64,000 nucleotides of DNA from Phoenix dactylifera (GCF_009389715.1 NC_052399.1:3178938-3242937), one strand, 5' to 3'; numbered from the stretch's first letter, positions 11,401 through 26,100 are shown. Numbers and translations are program-made. The notes: a model not told the origin generated them from the letters alone.

Positions 11401-14400
11401 CATAGGTTGCTGTTCTAGATTCCAAGTCTCGGCCCCCGCTTTTACGCCGTGATCTCCGGTGATGCCTCTGATTTGTTTTCAGACCTGGGTCAGGTTATTA
11501 GCGGTCTCAGCCTCTCAGGAGGAGCATGTGGGTTAGGATACGGGATTCATTCCTTGCTCGCTGTTAGCCATCGAGATTAGCTGTCATACCGGATCGCGCT
11601 TCCGTTCGCAATCCCATCATTCAGTTTTATCTTTTCAAATCTTTTCCTATCGTTGCTTGGAAATTAACCATCTTTACCTATTGATTTAAGGCATGGTTCG
11701 TCGCACAAAAAATCTCTCGTGAGAGGTCATCAGAGGATATCATTTGAGGTGTCCTGTCGTAGGATTTTAGAGCCCCAACTGCTCTCTTCGCCTGGTTGCA
11801 GGTATTCCCAGTTAGCGGGGACTGAATCAAAAATTCGAAAAATAGTGTTAAAAAGAAGAGTATCTTATTTATCTTTCCGTTTTGAATTCTCTCTAGGCTC
11901 TCCTTATGAGAAATTATTTCTTGCATTGCATGCTCATGCTGTCTGCATGCCATCAATTCACAACCACTCATTTTACAGCGATACATTAGATGTCTATTTA
12001 ATGTGTGACTTAATAAATAAATGGCTGTGATTGGTGTCATCCATGGCTGTGTAGTGTACATGTAGTGTAGGAAATAATCTCTCCTTTCTTGCCCTCTCTT
12101 CAACTACAAGCATTCTAGTGTTGGTAGCATCCCTCTTTTCTATCTTTGATTATTTTCATCCACCGCATCTTGTGATGTTAAAGGCTTTTCATCATCCGAG
12201 AAATCTAATAACTTTGTGGAACCCGGCTGGAGCATCAACATACTTTAATACAAACTTTTTGGTATGTAGATGTACATACCCAATAGTTGATTGATGCACA
12301 CTACCTCATTTAAAAAGTGAGGTAATACATCGTCTAGATCGTTATCTTACTAATATATGGTATATGTACAGGTAATACACAAATGAACCTCTTTGGCATG
12401 GATACATATTTAATAGTTATTGATAGACACTCATTGTCTTTCCAATATACACTTGTGTGTCAATGAACACATCAAATTGAAGCACCTACATAGTCTAGTT
12501 CTGGTACTATCACAACTAAGTAATATATACTCGAATAACATCGAGATCTCATCAATGCTAGTTTGATCTTAGATATCTCCTTGAGGCCTCAAAAAAACAA
12601 GTTCAACCTGTTGGTTATGGTTACCATCCTTGGTTGGATGAAGATGCGTGGTGAAAGAAAAAGGTGACAAAAAGAAACATCCAATGAAATTTGCCGAGCT
12701 AGATGGGAGAATAGAAATGCGAGATCAGAATGAAGAAGCAACCAAAATTAATAGGTTTCGATGCATAAAAGAATTAATTGATCTGGATCAAAATCGTATA
12801 CATATTTTAAAGCATTCTGAACTTATTTATGCATCTGTCTGCATGAGATCTCGAAATGATCATTGCTAATCCAATAGTGGATTTGCAAGGGGAATCCTTC
12901 TTTCTGCAAAGATACTACCCAGATTCCCTTCTTTCTTGCGACAGATACGAGCCCAGTCCTTAGCCCGCTCTCTCTCTCTCTCTGGTGGACTCTATATGTT
13001 TATGAAATGCGCTAGCTTTACAGAGAGCTCCCATATGGCGAGAGGACTGTTGCCGATGGTTGGCCCTTCGTCCACTTTTCAATGCCGTCCCAGCTCCACC
13101 ACTCGGCGCATGTTCTCGTGGGCCCCATGACTTTTGAACGTTTCGCTCCTTCATCGCTAGCCGAGCACATGCTGCAACCGTGTCTCTCTTTCTACCATTT
13201 AATAATTAGAAGAATATTAAAAAGTAATGGGGGGTTGAGGGGAAGCACTAAAGAAACGTTGGTGATGTTTTTGATAAGATCATGGGTCTTTGCTGCTATC
13301 GCTCCTTTGTTGCGTTCCACTCACGGGTATTTGGAGGCCAGCTTAATTAAGGTCACCATCTTCTGGGTGTCTCGCCAATTGGATTTCTTAAATGTGCAAC
13401 TAAATTGGGGTAGTCTGATTAGATGTGCGTTGGCTTGGGATTTTAGCTTTAGCTGTGACTTGCCGAATTTGTTTGCAAATTGAATTAGAGAGTACCCACT
13501 TAATCATGCTACGAGGCCAAACTATGGTGTAAAAACAAGTAATAGCCTTGTGAACGATGGGATTCGATGTGGCTCACAGGGTTGGGCAAACCCCGTGCAG
13601 TCTGGTACAAAGCATCAAATAACCACCCCACTTTTACAAGGCAAAGCCACGCAGTAGATTCAGATCACGAGCGACCACCGCACATACCCGGTTCCTCATG
13701 GGGCATGGAATCGACTGACATTAGATTTAAATTTTCTGACCAATATGAAAATTTAAAGCAGTAAGACTGTTGATGAAGGGTTTGCAAAAAGGGAGTGGAT
13801 TAAGATTAGATTTGCCTTTTTCCGGTACCAATTTAGTTTGCCTTCAATGTCTATTTGTTAATCATTGATTATAATTATGCAATTAGTGTCTACAACTTCA
13901 ACTTGATAATTTATGAATTTTTCCTCTGTTCTTGTTCATCCTTCTAATTTGGTTTCCAATTGAAAAACTAGTGGGCCCTTAGCTTGCTGAGTAGGTGGAT
14001 TGTGTGCCAGTCATGGTCTGTGGTTACCTAAGAATTGCAAGTAAGGGTTTGTTTGGCGTTTCATTGGAAAAAAAAAACAATTCATGGCCTTTAATATGAA
14101 TAAATTATTTCTAAAAAATAAATTCTTAATGATATTATTGAAAATAATTCTGAAAAGGCACAATCCGAAAATAGTTTTATAAATTAGAAAAATAAGGGCC
14201 ATTTGTATTGCTTCCATTTTAAGAAGTTGTTTTCAAAATTTAGGAAGAAAAATATATTAGACCGAACCCTGTATGGCGAAATTCTTTTATTTTTCAAATG
14301 GTTTTGAAAATTTTAGAGCTTTGAAAGCAAAGATTCATTGCTTTCAAAAACAAGTGGAGATAAAAAAAAAAAGAAGAATATGAAGTCTGTGCTCGCTTGT

Positions 14401-17400
14401 TTTCACATCAATCTCCCCATAGTATTTCAGTATTTATAGAAAACAAAAACTTGAAAATAGCGCAATGCCAAACAGACCCTAGGTTTTGCTTCTACTACCC
14501 GTAAATTTGCTTGTTATCTTCCAAATAGGTTCCAGCACAGGCAATCCTGAGGTTTTGTTTTTGAATACACACACACATACATGTATGTATGTATATGTTC
14601 TTTCATTATTTTCAAGTTAAACAAAAAGGTATGCTCCTCGTTTACCAAACAGAAGAAAAAAAAAAAGTGTGCTCAAATATGGAGCTGTTGGATAGCGATC
14701 ACCAACGTAATCATGCATGTACATATTCTAAACTTCCCTCAGCACCAAATGGAAAATTATAATGAGGTCGAAAGCCTGCTATTGAGTTCTAACACGCAAT
14801 CAAATCACTGGAGCAGAGTTATGCTTGAGTTATTCAGAGCCAAAGGCTTCACACGATCGCATTTGGAGGATTCAGGTCCATGTCACCGTCAAAAAGGTTT
14901 CTCAAATTCGTTCGACCTTTATCCTCAATCTAGGCCCATATGAAGTCGACCCAACGATGCTTGGTCCAAGCCCAGGGCTAAATTGAAAGAATTTGGGCCA
15001 GTCTAATTCATCTGGGCCCCAGCTCCAGATTTGAGCCCCACTTGGATTTTCCGTGCCTCCAATCTTCCCGACTAATGTTAGAGCCAAGGCCCTGATATAT
15101 TTGAGTCCCAAATCTGACCCTAGAAGGCGCTCGTTGTAACAGTGCTTCATTTAATATGGAGCCTAGAGAGACGAACAGCCTCTGATCTTCTTGAAGAATA
15201 TAAGATGCATTCATTTGCTACTAAGCTTAAAGATTCTAGCATCGGGGCTGCCATATACTTTAGGAGTTTGCGGATATTTCTTCACAATTACTGTTTCCTG
15301 GAAGCACCCCAACCAGGCTATCTCAAAGGAATTTCGATACTTCTGTTTGGCCGCATTCTGCAGGCGTCGGATTTGTTACTCGAAATCCAATGGGCCGAGA
15401 TGTCCACATCTATGCCAATCACGACCGCGTCTTTTCTATGGCTGAATTAGTGGCTGCCTGGTATAGGCTTAAAACAGCTTTGTCTATGTTTAGAATAATA
15501 GAATCATCTTGGATAATTACAAAAAGAAATCCTCGCATCATCCGCCATTGAGAAATATCAATGCTTAAGAAAAAGAAAAGGGCATGTAGCTTAAACTTTG
15601 CTTGCTTTACAGTTACATGGAGTGGGAGATTTGGCAGTGAGTATTTTAAGCCACCTGAGATTAAGATATTGGCTTTTAGTGCGGTCTTTGACAAGTTTTG
15701 GGTCCGTCGAAGGCAAACTAGTTCACTTCTTTCATGGAATCAGTAACCAATTCAAGAGTGAGAAGTGATATGAGACCTTCTCCTTATTGATATGGCCATC
15801 GGACTTGGATATTGCATGGAGATTCAAAGACTCCTTTGAGATTTGAAGTAATTTGATCTCGATCTGATGGTCGAGAAGTACTGTTTGAATCCATTTTCTT
15901 GTTTACATGCGCATGCAGACGATCAGGCTCAACTGGGCACAACTTCTTTAAAAATGGTGTGAGGCTGAATCTTGGTCTCCGGTCAAAATCTTGACTGAAT
16001 TTCCCAACACCCGAACCATCACTCTTTTTGCTCTTGAATAGCTTAGCAATAAGGAGATATAACACTCCAATCGAGCGTGATCTAGTGCCAATGGCTTTCG
16101 TTTATCTTGTTTAGTATGATGTTGGATGAATCGAATGACGACGATGCATGTTGTACTTGTTGCTAAAAAGCAATTTATGGTCTTGTCTTACTATTTTAGT
16201 CTTGGAGAAAATATTGCCTACACTCCATTGCACCATTGGCCGTGCATGCAACCAATCAGAGCCATTGGTTTTTATAATCTCTATTTATCAAACACGCATC
16301 TTGGCTGCGTCGCTATAGGATCGGGCAATAATTCTCATTTATGAGAGTGATCTTCCTAATAAATCTAGATCATGGAAGATGATGTGCAATGATGTAGGAA
16401 TATATTCTCTGGCAAAAGGATCCACTCATTTTATGTAGCGATGAGCGAATCGGCATATGTTTGAAAATGTAAATGGAATGAAGGGAAAGCAGGTTACAAA
16501 TGCCTGTCCTTGGTGGTCTAGATAGAATGAGTGTAATTTAACAGCACAGGCTACTTTAATGTATGATGCTAATATAAACTACGCCATACATCAATTTGCT
16601 GCAATGTCAACTAAAAAGAAGCCACATACTAGTGATCCTAAGTGATAGGTTAAATTGGGATCCCAATTTGTTGCATAGATCATCATCTCATGTGTAGTAT
16701 CATCGAAGCTGATCCAATTTGGTTAAGAAAGGTAAAAATGACATTAGAATAACTGAAATAAGTAAAAATATAAAAAGAATCCAACTTAACACTTAGGATA
16801 TAGAGTGTCAGTTTGAAAAATATATGATGGCCTTTAATATAGACATCTGACAATGAGCATTTATAATGAAGCTCAAATATATAGACTAGATCTAATTATA
16901 TATATCTACATTATGTAAGCGCAATTCTGTTATGTATGTTACCAAAAATCATTCAGGCACATGGATGTGCAAGACTCAAAGTTCATACTTTTCAAGATGC
17001 ACATTTAGAACTAGGCATATTTTTGGCACATTCTTTCATAATTAAAATGCTATTAAATTAGTAACAGAAATATTATCTAGATGCACAAAGTGGAGATTCT
17101 GAGTAGTCAAAATGAAAACTGATTTGTTAGTATAATTATGATTCAATTACAATAATTAGGTAGTTATTGAATTTTGAAACATACACGATATCTTTTTGTT
17201 AGGTGATGAAAAATATGAGTTAGTTTTTAAACCCAAACAATGCCACTTCTCAGGAAAATTACCATTATCATTTTCAAAAAAAATCTAGACCTTATATCTA
17301 GTGGTGGTGGTATTTGGAGCATTTTTAAGCTAGGAGGAGGTGAACTAGGACTTGCCCTAATGGCGATACATCATGTCTACCAACATAAGATTCTAAATTC

Positions 17401-18280
17401 GAAGTCTTGGATGGTGCATTCTGAGTACTTGGACTTGAACAGAAGGAGGTGAATTGGGACTTGCTAACTCATGGCCATCCACCTATCAACTAAATATCCA
17501 GAATTTAATTTTGGATTGTGTATCTCAGTACTTGAACTTGAATAATAATGATGACGATGATGAGGAAGAGGAGGTGGTGGTGGAAAAAAAGTTATGGTTC
17601 TCCTCTCAAAATGATCATTTTAACACTTCCATCTAAGTATCTAAACTCATTAGCCATGATTAGTGTTTAATATATAATAATTCATTAAATGTTGCATATA
17701 ATCCTATCCACTTTATCGTGGATATTGAATACTTAAACCACTTTAGCAACCCAAATTGCTCAACCATTGACAATCATTTCATGCAATTGAACTTGCAAGA
17801 ATGTATTGTATAGCTTTGGTGGCTATACAAATATAAACAACATTATCACCTAGTCTTTGGTGCACTCGATCTTTTTGGGACAAATATGGAAGGTTGGTTT
17901 TCCATAACATGATAACATTTGCTTCTCTCTATTGAGATACTAGTTTTCTACGCTTGCTCTTCCATTTTCATGCAAACAAATAATAATTTAAACTTCATAA
18001 ATAAAAAATAAAATAACAGAATTTTTTTATTTTTATTTTAAGATAGAGATATTTTTTTTGGGGGCCAAGACAGACTATTTATATCATTTTAGTACGAATT
18101 TATGCAAAACGGGAACATCTTGATCTCATCGGAGGCAACTAATAATCTGACGTCTCTATTTAAACGGCATGAAACTGGAACGGCCGAGATAAGCTACGCC
18201 TGGGATAGGGCAAGATGGAGATTATTCGGTCCCCACTCCCCATTTCTTTAATCTTTTTAATAAATAAAAATAGGGGTTTT
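11401..18280. other. Long intergenic stretch, no gene recognised
   Basis: About 6.9 kb without a gene I can support. The longest frames (133 codons at 13082-13483, 141 codons on the minus strand at 11678-12103, 120 codons at 14581-14943) show no domain, no family resemblance and no credible splice partners. Simple repeats include (CT)n at 12967-12983, a CA/TGTA tract at 14566-14595 and a GAT/GAA/GGT trinucleotide run at 17538-17585. Decayed transposon text is likely but not identifiable by eye. Confidence 0.45.
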
Positions 18281-18287
18281 AAATTCG

Positions 18288-18300
18288 CCAATATATATAA
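18288..18300 (+). promoter_or_regulatory. Candidate TATA box for NUP50
   Basis: CAATATATATAAG lies about 30-40 bases before a pyrimidine-rich leader (18320-18370). The leader would form the first, non-coding exon of the NUP50 gene. The position fits a plant TATA promoter. The transcript start itself is inferred. Confidence 0.4.
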
Positions 18301-18319
18301 GAAGGATCCGCAGCATCAA

Positions 18320-21300
18320 TCCCCGTCGCTTCAACGCCCGGATTTTTTTTCTTCTCTTCATCGCTCCCTCTCTCAGCTGCGGAGGGTGGAAGGAAGAGGA
18401 AAGACAAAATCATAACATACGCCTCTGTGCTTTCGAAATTTCTCCCTCCTGTCTCCCGTCTCCATAGATTCGAGGCAAGTCTTTCCGTTCGTCTTTCGCC
18501 CCTTCAATTTTTTCCCCGATAAAACTTGGATTTTTTTATCTTTTTTTTGGTAGTTTGTTCTGCAATTTCTTGTAGCGATCTCATTGGCTGTCAAAGATTC
18601 CTCAACCGCAGAGAATCGACTTATGTTTTCTCATTTCTGGATGATCTGCGCAAACCTGTTTCTTGATTTGTTGCCAGTGAGCTCAAGAATTGAGTAGAAA
18701 CCATCAAGTTTTGGAAACCCTAATCGTTCGCATCACTTTCTTTATTTGAGATATATTACTTCTTGATGCTATTATAATAAAATATGCTATGTTTTCAGCT
18801 TGCAGTACGGGAAACGACTTATTTGGGGTGAATCCCTATCTTGATTGATAGGTCAGGCAGTCAAGAAGCAAAATAGTTTCCTAGTTTTATTAGAAAAGTT
18901 TTTTTTAAATAATCGTTCATTCGAATTTTCTTGTTCATCCTCAGATGGCTTTTCTTCTATGTGTCAGATATGATGAGAAAAGATCATGGTCTGGTCATTT
19001 CTTGATCTAAATTTTCTGTTCGTCATCCGTGAATGCTCTAAGTTTCAATGGACATAATTAGTTAACGTTTTGCGTATTGGGTAACTTCCGCCATGTTGAG
19101 TGATGCTATTTTGATATATGTACCACTTCATTCTGTATTGTTCTTTTGAGTCCGTCTAGCATTTCCATCAAAATACTATTTCTTTTCCAGATACATGGTG
19201 CTGTATTATCTTGGAATCTGATTTTATGCCTTATGCAATGCACATCTACCGGTCAACATGGCATGAAGACGTGAATCTAATTACCTTGTTTCTCAAAAAA
19301 AACAAAAAAATTGAAGTGACTCAATTATATCTTAATTAGCATATGCAGCTAATCATTTATCCATGTAGAACTTTTTTGGTTGGTCACTGTAACTCCTTAT
19401 GTTTTTTCTTCTTTGCCCTTACTTTCCCATATTTCATTGCTATCCCACATGCTTTTATTTTTTTTTCTTGAATTGAAAAATAATTTGCGTTGTTCATGTG
19501 CTTTGATCTGTTGTATGCATATGTTTATTTAGGTTTCAATTAGGAAACTAATATGAGGAATTTGGACATAGAGAGTTCATTGTATTACATCATAACAAAA
19601 ACTATTGCATTGCGAAGTACTGGGTTTCTGTAATTCAAATTACTATGTAGGTCTTCATTTAGCAAGGTACTTTAGGGTTATAGCTTACAATTTGTATACC
19701 AACAAGCTTGCAAGCTATGTAATAATGCCATTGACCCTCTCCTTTTCCCTGAATGCATTATTTAAGCTCTTGAAATAAATGGGGCTTTCTCATGTTGTAT
19801 CATGCTTACTCTCTTGCAATCGGTTGTTCCTGCATTTTTTAGTAGTCTACTCTCTCTCTCTCGTCTCTCTCTCTCTCTGTCTATAGAAATATGTTTTCTA
19901 GCAATAAACAGTGATTGCCTTATTTATTCATCAAATATATGTTACTCATTGTCTTCAAGAAGAATAGATGGAAATTCATGTGATATAAAAACAGCCTTAA
20001 TAGAAACTTTGTTTGTTCAAGAAAGACCTCTGCTTCTTTATTAGTTTGTGAAATGTCAATATATATATCCGCATTTCCTCATGCTTATCATACCCTACTC
20101 ATGCGTGTCACGTGTTTTGCTTTGCTAGATGTTTTAAAATTTGGGTTCCCCAAGTACGGGTGGCTTATATCTTGCATAGTTACTTAATTTTTGGCTTATT
20201 AATTGTTGTGACATACGGAGTTGAGTATTCCTTCTTTTGTGATTCTTGAGATGTAACATCCATATTTTCTGATTGTTTTTCTTGCTGTCAGTTCTTTAAA
20301 AGGCAGAAAGCAAATATGTTGTTCATGGCACTGTAGCTATAATTTGTAAATCCGGATAGCAGTTTTTCCTATGAAAATTGATCATGTGCCAGAAATAGGC
20401 CAAGTGGCAATCCAAGCTGTACGTGATCCTTCCATTGCACACCCTGATTGGCTGCAAAGGATGAAAGTCGCCTGTTGTAGGTTATGATACATGCAGTTTT
20501 ATATTTATTCCATCCGGCTGAATTACAGAGTCTGCTTGTTCTTCACGAGCGTCATTTCTAGCTTCCGACCAGAGACTTATTAGTATTTGATTGCCTGTTA
20601 GGTTATGAGTTTGCATTTGGTGCAGTATATAGTCTCTGTATGGCTGGTGGGATTCTGGTTCAGATGAAGCTATATGAGATAATCATTGTGGCTGTACGGA
20701 CTGTGAGTTCTAGTGCTTATATTGGTTGGTGAAGGCCAACTCTTCTTCCTGCAGTTGGACCGATTTCTGAGGTGAAGACAGTTATCTCGGAACTAGTAGC
20801 TATTGGAACTGCTGGTCTTGTCCATAGAAGTAGTTAGTCAAGGAAACAGATGCTAGTTTCAATTATTTGTGCTTTTTTGGAGTGCTCCTTTTAGATATAG
20901 TGATTTCCAGTAAGAGTCATTTCTAGCTACTTAAATTTATTGCCTGTGAAAATGTGAAATTATGTCTGGGGATCAAAGTTTTGCTACAGTTCCATGAATA
21001 AGTTAAGGGCTCATAGTCTGCTAGATATCGGGTATGCTACTACTAGTAGGAAATCACAGGGATTGACCAGTCAAAAGGTCGTCCTTCTTTCTATCAATCT
21101 TTTATTCTGTTGCGTTGCCATCAATTTTACACCGCTTAATATTAGATGCATCTGTTTTTATTATCTTTCCAGTGTCTAGAGATAGTGTATCTTGCTGTAT
21201 TAAGCTACCCTTTGTTATACATGCCCATATTGCATGTATTGAATTTATTTCTAGTTTCATACCATATTTTGCTTTATTGGAAGATTTATGTTTTTCCTGT

Positions 21301-21695
21301 CTTTATTAGTCCTTTATGGGAAATTGTCTTACTCTTTGATTGCTATTTTCTGAATAATAGTTCTTCTGTCTTTGTACTTGCTTGAAAATCCAGTTTCTAT
21401 TATCGTTCATCAAAATAAAAGGACAAACACAAAAATGTTGATGAAACTGCTACCAGTCCTTTTTCCTTTATGGAAACTTACACCTAGCTGTATAGTTCTT
21501 TAACCATGTATATCAGTTCATTTTGATGCACCAAGCGCTTGCCTTTTCTTTTCTTCTTGTGTCAATTGCTTTATGCCCTTTGAAAGGGAAAAAATGGAAA
21601 ACTTGGATTTTGATAGTTTTCTTCTTGGTTTGTTTAATACTTTAATTTTGCATTTATATCAGAGGAGGCGATTTATGATGGTCTGTATATTGCAG
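18320..21695 (+). other. Candidate NUP50 5'-UTR exon and 3.2-kb leader intron
   Basis: The CT-rich leader begins near 18320. A possible donor is the GAGGCAAGT at about 18471-18479, a GC-type donor; no GT donor nearby looks better. A good acceptor, TATATTGCAG, ends at 21695, 77 bases before the NUP50 start codon. The region between has no supported coding frame. It includes a CT-rich microsatellite at about 19848-19880. The exon pairing cannot be tested by reading frame because it is untranslated. Confidence 0.4.
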
Positions 21696-21772
21696 GAGAT
21701 ATCTTCTACTATCGCTACCATAAGCATTCACATTTCTTTTGGCTAGTTATTGTCAACATCAACTTTACCTAA

Positions 21773-23177
21773 ATGGGGGATGCAGAAAGTGCCCTTCCTT
21801 CATCCAAGAAGAGAGTAGCTGGTAGACAAGCTCTCTAAGGATGATCCTGATCCAGATGATGATGCTCCTGAGCCAGAGATGGGGACTTTTCAAAGAGCCA
21901 CCGAGGAGTGATGGCAACCAGAAAAATTGTCAAGGTCCGGCGCCATCAACCTGCATCATCTGCTGGTTCCAATCCTTTGCTGTTATTCGCTTGGTTCCTC
22001 CAACCAGTTCTGGTGCACAAACAACTAGCCCTGCCGATCAGCCTCAAATGGGTGCTGATTACAACAGTCTCAGAAGATCAAAAACAGTAATAATGAAAAG
22101 ATTGAAAAATCTGGTGATGAAGATAAGGAAACTGAAAGTGGAGCTGCAGTGAATGAATAGAGGGGACAGCAGAGAATAACAGGAAGTCAGCAGAAGACAT
22201 TAATGAAGTGTCGGCAGCTAAGAGTTGATGAAACAGGAGAGAATCACCAGGAAGTCAGCAGAAGACATTACTGATATGTCAGCAGCTAAGAGTGATGAAA
22301 AGGTTCAAAACTGATACAGTGGAAGAGGGTCAATCAGCCACTGGAAATGGGTAAGGAAGTGCAAAATGGAGGAAAAGAAGCCAAAAGGGAATCCCGAGAA
22401 GTAGCAGGTGAGGAAGATGGGGAAGAAACTGAGAAGAAAGCTGGAAGTGAAATGGATAAGGCGGTTGGAGATGAGACTGAGAAGAAAAGCAGGAAAATGA
22501 CCATAAAGATGCAACTATGCCAGCTGGATCTTTTAGCTCATTTCAACAGTTGTCTAGTAGCCAAAATGCATTTACAGGGCTTGCAGGAACTGGCTTTTCG
22601 AACTCTTCATTTTCTTTTGGGTTCAATTGCTTAAAACAGGATCTGCATTTGGTGCAAGTTCTGGATCTCTCTTTGGGCTTACAAACAATGGGAGTTCTTC
22701 CTCATCATTGCCTGGTACGCACCAGATGCTTCTAAAAAGCGGCAGACTTTCCATGCAGGAGGTGCCTGTTGAAACAGGTGAAGAGAATGAGAAGGCACTG
22801 TTCACTGGTGATGCTATATTATATGAGTATTTAGATGGAGGGTGGAAGGAAAGGGGAAAGGGAGAGCTTAAAGTGAACATCTCTATTGCTGATGGTGAAA
22901 AGGCAAGGCTTATTATGAGGGCTAGGGGGAACTACAGACTATCCTGAATGCAAGCCTTTACCCAGATATGTCGCTTACTAATATGGATAAAAGAGGCATA
23001 ACTTTTGCTTGTGTCAATAGTGTTGGGAGAAGGAAAGAATGCACTCACCACATTTGCTCTGAAATTCAAGGACAGTAGTATTGTGGAAGAGTTTCGAGGA
23101 GTGGTCACAGCACACAAAGGAAACAAGACCCCTGTACTGAAGACACCTGAGATTCCCCCAAGGCAATCTGATGAGTG
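21773..23177 (+). CDS. NUP50: NUP50-type nucleoporin with Ran-binding domain, frame broken by indels
   Basis: NUP50 is a mobile nuclear-basket nucleoporin that binds importin alpha and Ran and helps release import cargo. The start [14 protein letters not shown] and the following [18 protein letters not shown] are typical of plant NUP50. The middle is acidic, Lys/Glu-rich and carries a duplicated unit (RKSAEDI...VSAAKSDE, then RKSAEDI...MSAAKSDE). Short FG motifs follow ([18 protein letters not shown]). The C-terminal Ran-binding domain (about 22757-23130) shows [32 protein letters not shown] and [13 protein letters not shown]. The stop is at 23175-23177. The first frame ends after 21 codons (TAA 21836-21838); at least eight one-base shifts are needed, for example near 21830, 21909, 21979, 22060, 22620, 22943 and 23026. 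The CDS appears to have no intron. Amino-acid conservation across the shifts argues for sequence error or very recent decay. Confidence 0.85.
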
Positions 23178-26100
23178 AAATGATAGATGCCTCTTCAAAA
23201 AAGCTAATTTCCTGGAATTTCCTTCTTGAATTTTGTTATGTCTTGGTTAAGATGTCCCCATTATGTGATCAAGCTTTAAAATGTAGGGCCAAAAACTTGT
23301 TTAGTTAAAGTACAGTCCTTTGACAGAATGGTTCATCTTTTTATGTAATTCTAGAAGAGGACCTCAAGTCATGGTTCCTGTTGTTGTGTAGTTGCATTAT
23401 CATCGACTTTTTATCTTGCCATAAGCTCATAATATCTGCTATTTTAAATTTCAATTTCTACCAAAAGTAACACCAGGTATGGTTTCTTCTGATAAACTGC
23501 ATCCATATGCAAAATTAGGAATTATACTTCTTTACCCTTAATCATGCTTGGGTTGTTAACCCTTGGAATTAGTGTATGATGGCCTGGGATGAATAACTCA
23601 GCAGGATAAGTGGTTCTTGCTTTAGTTCCCACAAGGAAGCATATGCTTATGCTAAAGAAACATTTTTTGGACTTGTTTCATTTTAAATGCTAAATGGGTA
23701 TCTGCTGAGGAAGCAATACTTATAAATTGCTGTATTTGCTGGCATACTCATATGCCTCGATTGATTTAAAACCATCCAAATCCAAATATAATGGCATATC
23801 CTGGTCAATCTGGTTTTGTAATTTTGAAGTGGTCCTTAGAGTGAATCGGGTTTTTAAAAGGGTAGATTAACGTAATTTAATTTTAGGTTCCATGCATTTT
23901 TAATATTGGATTGTGTTTCAGTTTGATTCTTTGTCAGTCGTTTTTTTACGTCACGGATGAATACAGTTCCTGAAATTAAACCTTGTCATCTTCTTCCAGG
24001 CTTTTTTCAAAGTTTGGTGGAATTCCATGGCTTTTATTCTTGGTTGCTGACCTTAAAATTATCATTATTAGTGTAGGCCTCTTTAACTGAGAACTTAGTC
24101 TCTAGGTTTTTAGTTTAGTTCATGGTCATCTTGGCTGGAAATTGATATCAATACTTAGAGAGTTGGCATTAGGACGGCTCGAGACATTATCTTCTTCTCA
24201 ATCCTTTTATGCTGTGTTTACCTTGATAATCAGAGCGCGATTTATTGAAAAAAAAGCTTCGATAGTGATGATGATGAATTGAGTTTTTCGTATGCATTAG
24301 TATCCTGAAACAAGAGAGTAGGATGTTGAATAGGCAATTGATACATGCTGATTAATCATTTTTTTTTGCCCTTTTTTTTCATTTCTAGTTCCTTAAATGG
24401 TCATAGCCTTGTATTCGTTTGTAAATGTGATCAATTGATGATTGTAAATGTGATTTGGTTCTATGTTGAATTCGACCTTGTTGTTATCAGAGCTTTACTC
24501 CAAGAAAAGGTGGAGAGTTTTACTTGTTAAGCTATCATAGATGAAATACTATGAAGATTGTTCCATTATTTTAGTAATCCGGATCAGAAAATTCAGAAGG
24601 ATGAAATATTCAACCCATTTGGGATGATTACAACTACAGAATTTAGTAAATGCAGAAGTCAGAGTGCTTATTATGTTGAAATTCCATGTCTAAATATGTA
24701 GTTCTTCTTATTTTTTTTTAATTATAAAAATTCAACGTGTTGAAAGAAGTGATGGTCTACTTTGGGACTGAGCTTGCACCTTGTTGCAGTGATCTATAAT
24801 ACTCACCAGCTTGCACATCTAGCAGGTTGATGCCTTTTGTCTGATCTGTGATTGTTATTCTAACTATAGTTTAAATTATTCATACCTGGTTTTGTAGAAG
24901 TAAAGTTCAGGGGCAAAAACTGCACAGTCTGCACTTCCTTGGTAAACCTTGGAAGTGGATGAGACCAAGAAAAAGGCTGCTGTATCTGATTTTTATGGCT
25001 GTGTCTTGTAGTGTAGTTAGATTATGACATGGCTGGATGAGCCCAAAGAGGATTATGTTTATTTGTTTGTCAGGGACTTCCATTTTTAAACATTTGGTGA
25101 CTGAGTTGATCTTACTGAAGGTTGGTTTTCACCTTCTAGTATGACATGTAAAAACCAAGGGATGTTTCTTAAACCTTCGGTGGGTCTTGGTTTCCATAAC
25201 TTGATAACTCTCTCTCCATGTAAAAACCATTAGGCTGTTCTGTTTTGTATGGTTTTTAATCTTTTTAATTGTACTTTTGTGCCTACTTCAAATTAAAATA
25301 GAGGCACAGTTAAATATTAAGACGGTGATGCAGGTTTGATTCATGTTTATGTTTTTCTTTTTCTCCCCCTTTTTAGGTGGGGATCGTGGAGAGGGAATTG
25401 ATGCTGTTCATGCCAGTGCATCAAAAATGCAAGCCTATTTTTTATGTCAACAACATGTGTGCAGGGACTAAATATATAACTGTTTTCCTGAGGGGTGACT
25501 CTAGTCTCAAACGCATGCAAGGCTGGGTTGGCATTGACTTGTATGAAAATTTCTGAAACATTTCATGACATGCCCACGGCTTAGGTTGGCACCAGGCCCC
25601 GCTTGTAGGGCAACTAGTAGATGGAATCTGTTGCCTGAGAGAACCTGAAACCCTGGAAACATGTAAAGCCTGAAGGCATTTTTATTCTTGGGAGAGGCCT
25701 GAACAAGGAGCCTAAATGAATAGCAGATCTTGAAGCACCTGTATTCCTGGGCATTGCATGTAAGCATATGGTTGTTTTGAGGCCTGATGTAAGCATCTGT
25801 GGAAAGCTTAAAATCCGGCAGCATCTTGACAGGACATGAACTTGTGACTTCAAACAACACTAACTAACTGGTCGAGAACAGGAGCTGGTTGGAAGATGGG
25901 GATCGAAATACTATCATGCTTATTGGCATGCATGTAAAATAAAAAGAAGCCCAATTGACTAGGTGCTTTCTTTCAAGGTATGTATATCCATGCAGTATGC
26001 AGTCAATTATATGCCCACTTTTTAAGTGCATGGCTTATGCTGGTTTATTAAGTGGGTAGGTTTTTTGTAGACAGATCAAGCAACTTGACATCAAATCTAG

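Noticed and set aside
13082..13483. 133-codon plus-strand frame
   Set aside because: No family resemblance, no upstream promoter or splice partner, average composition for non-coding sequence here.
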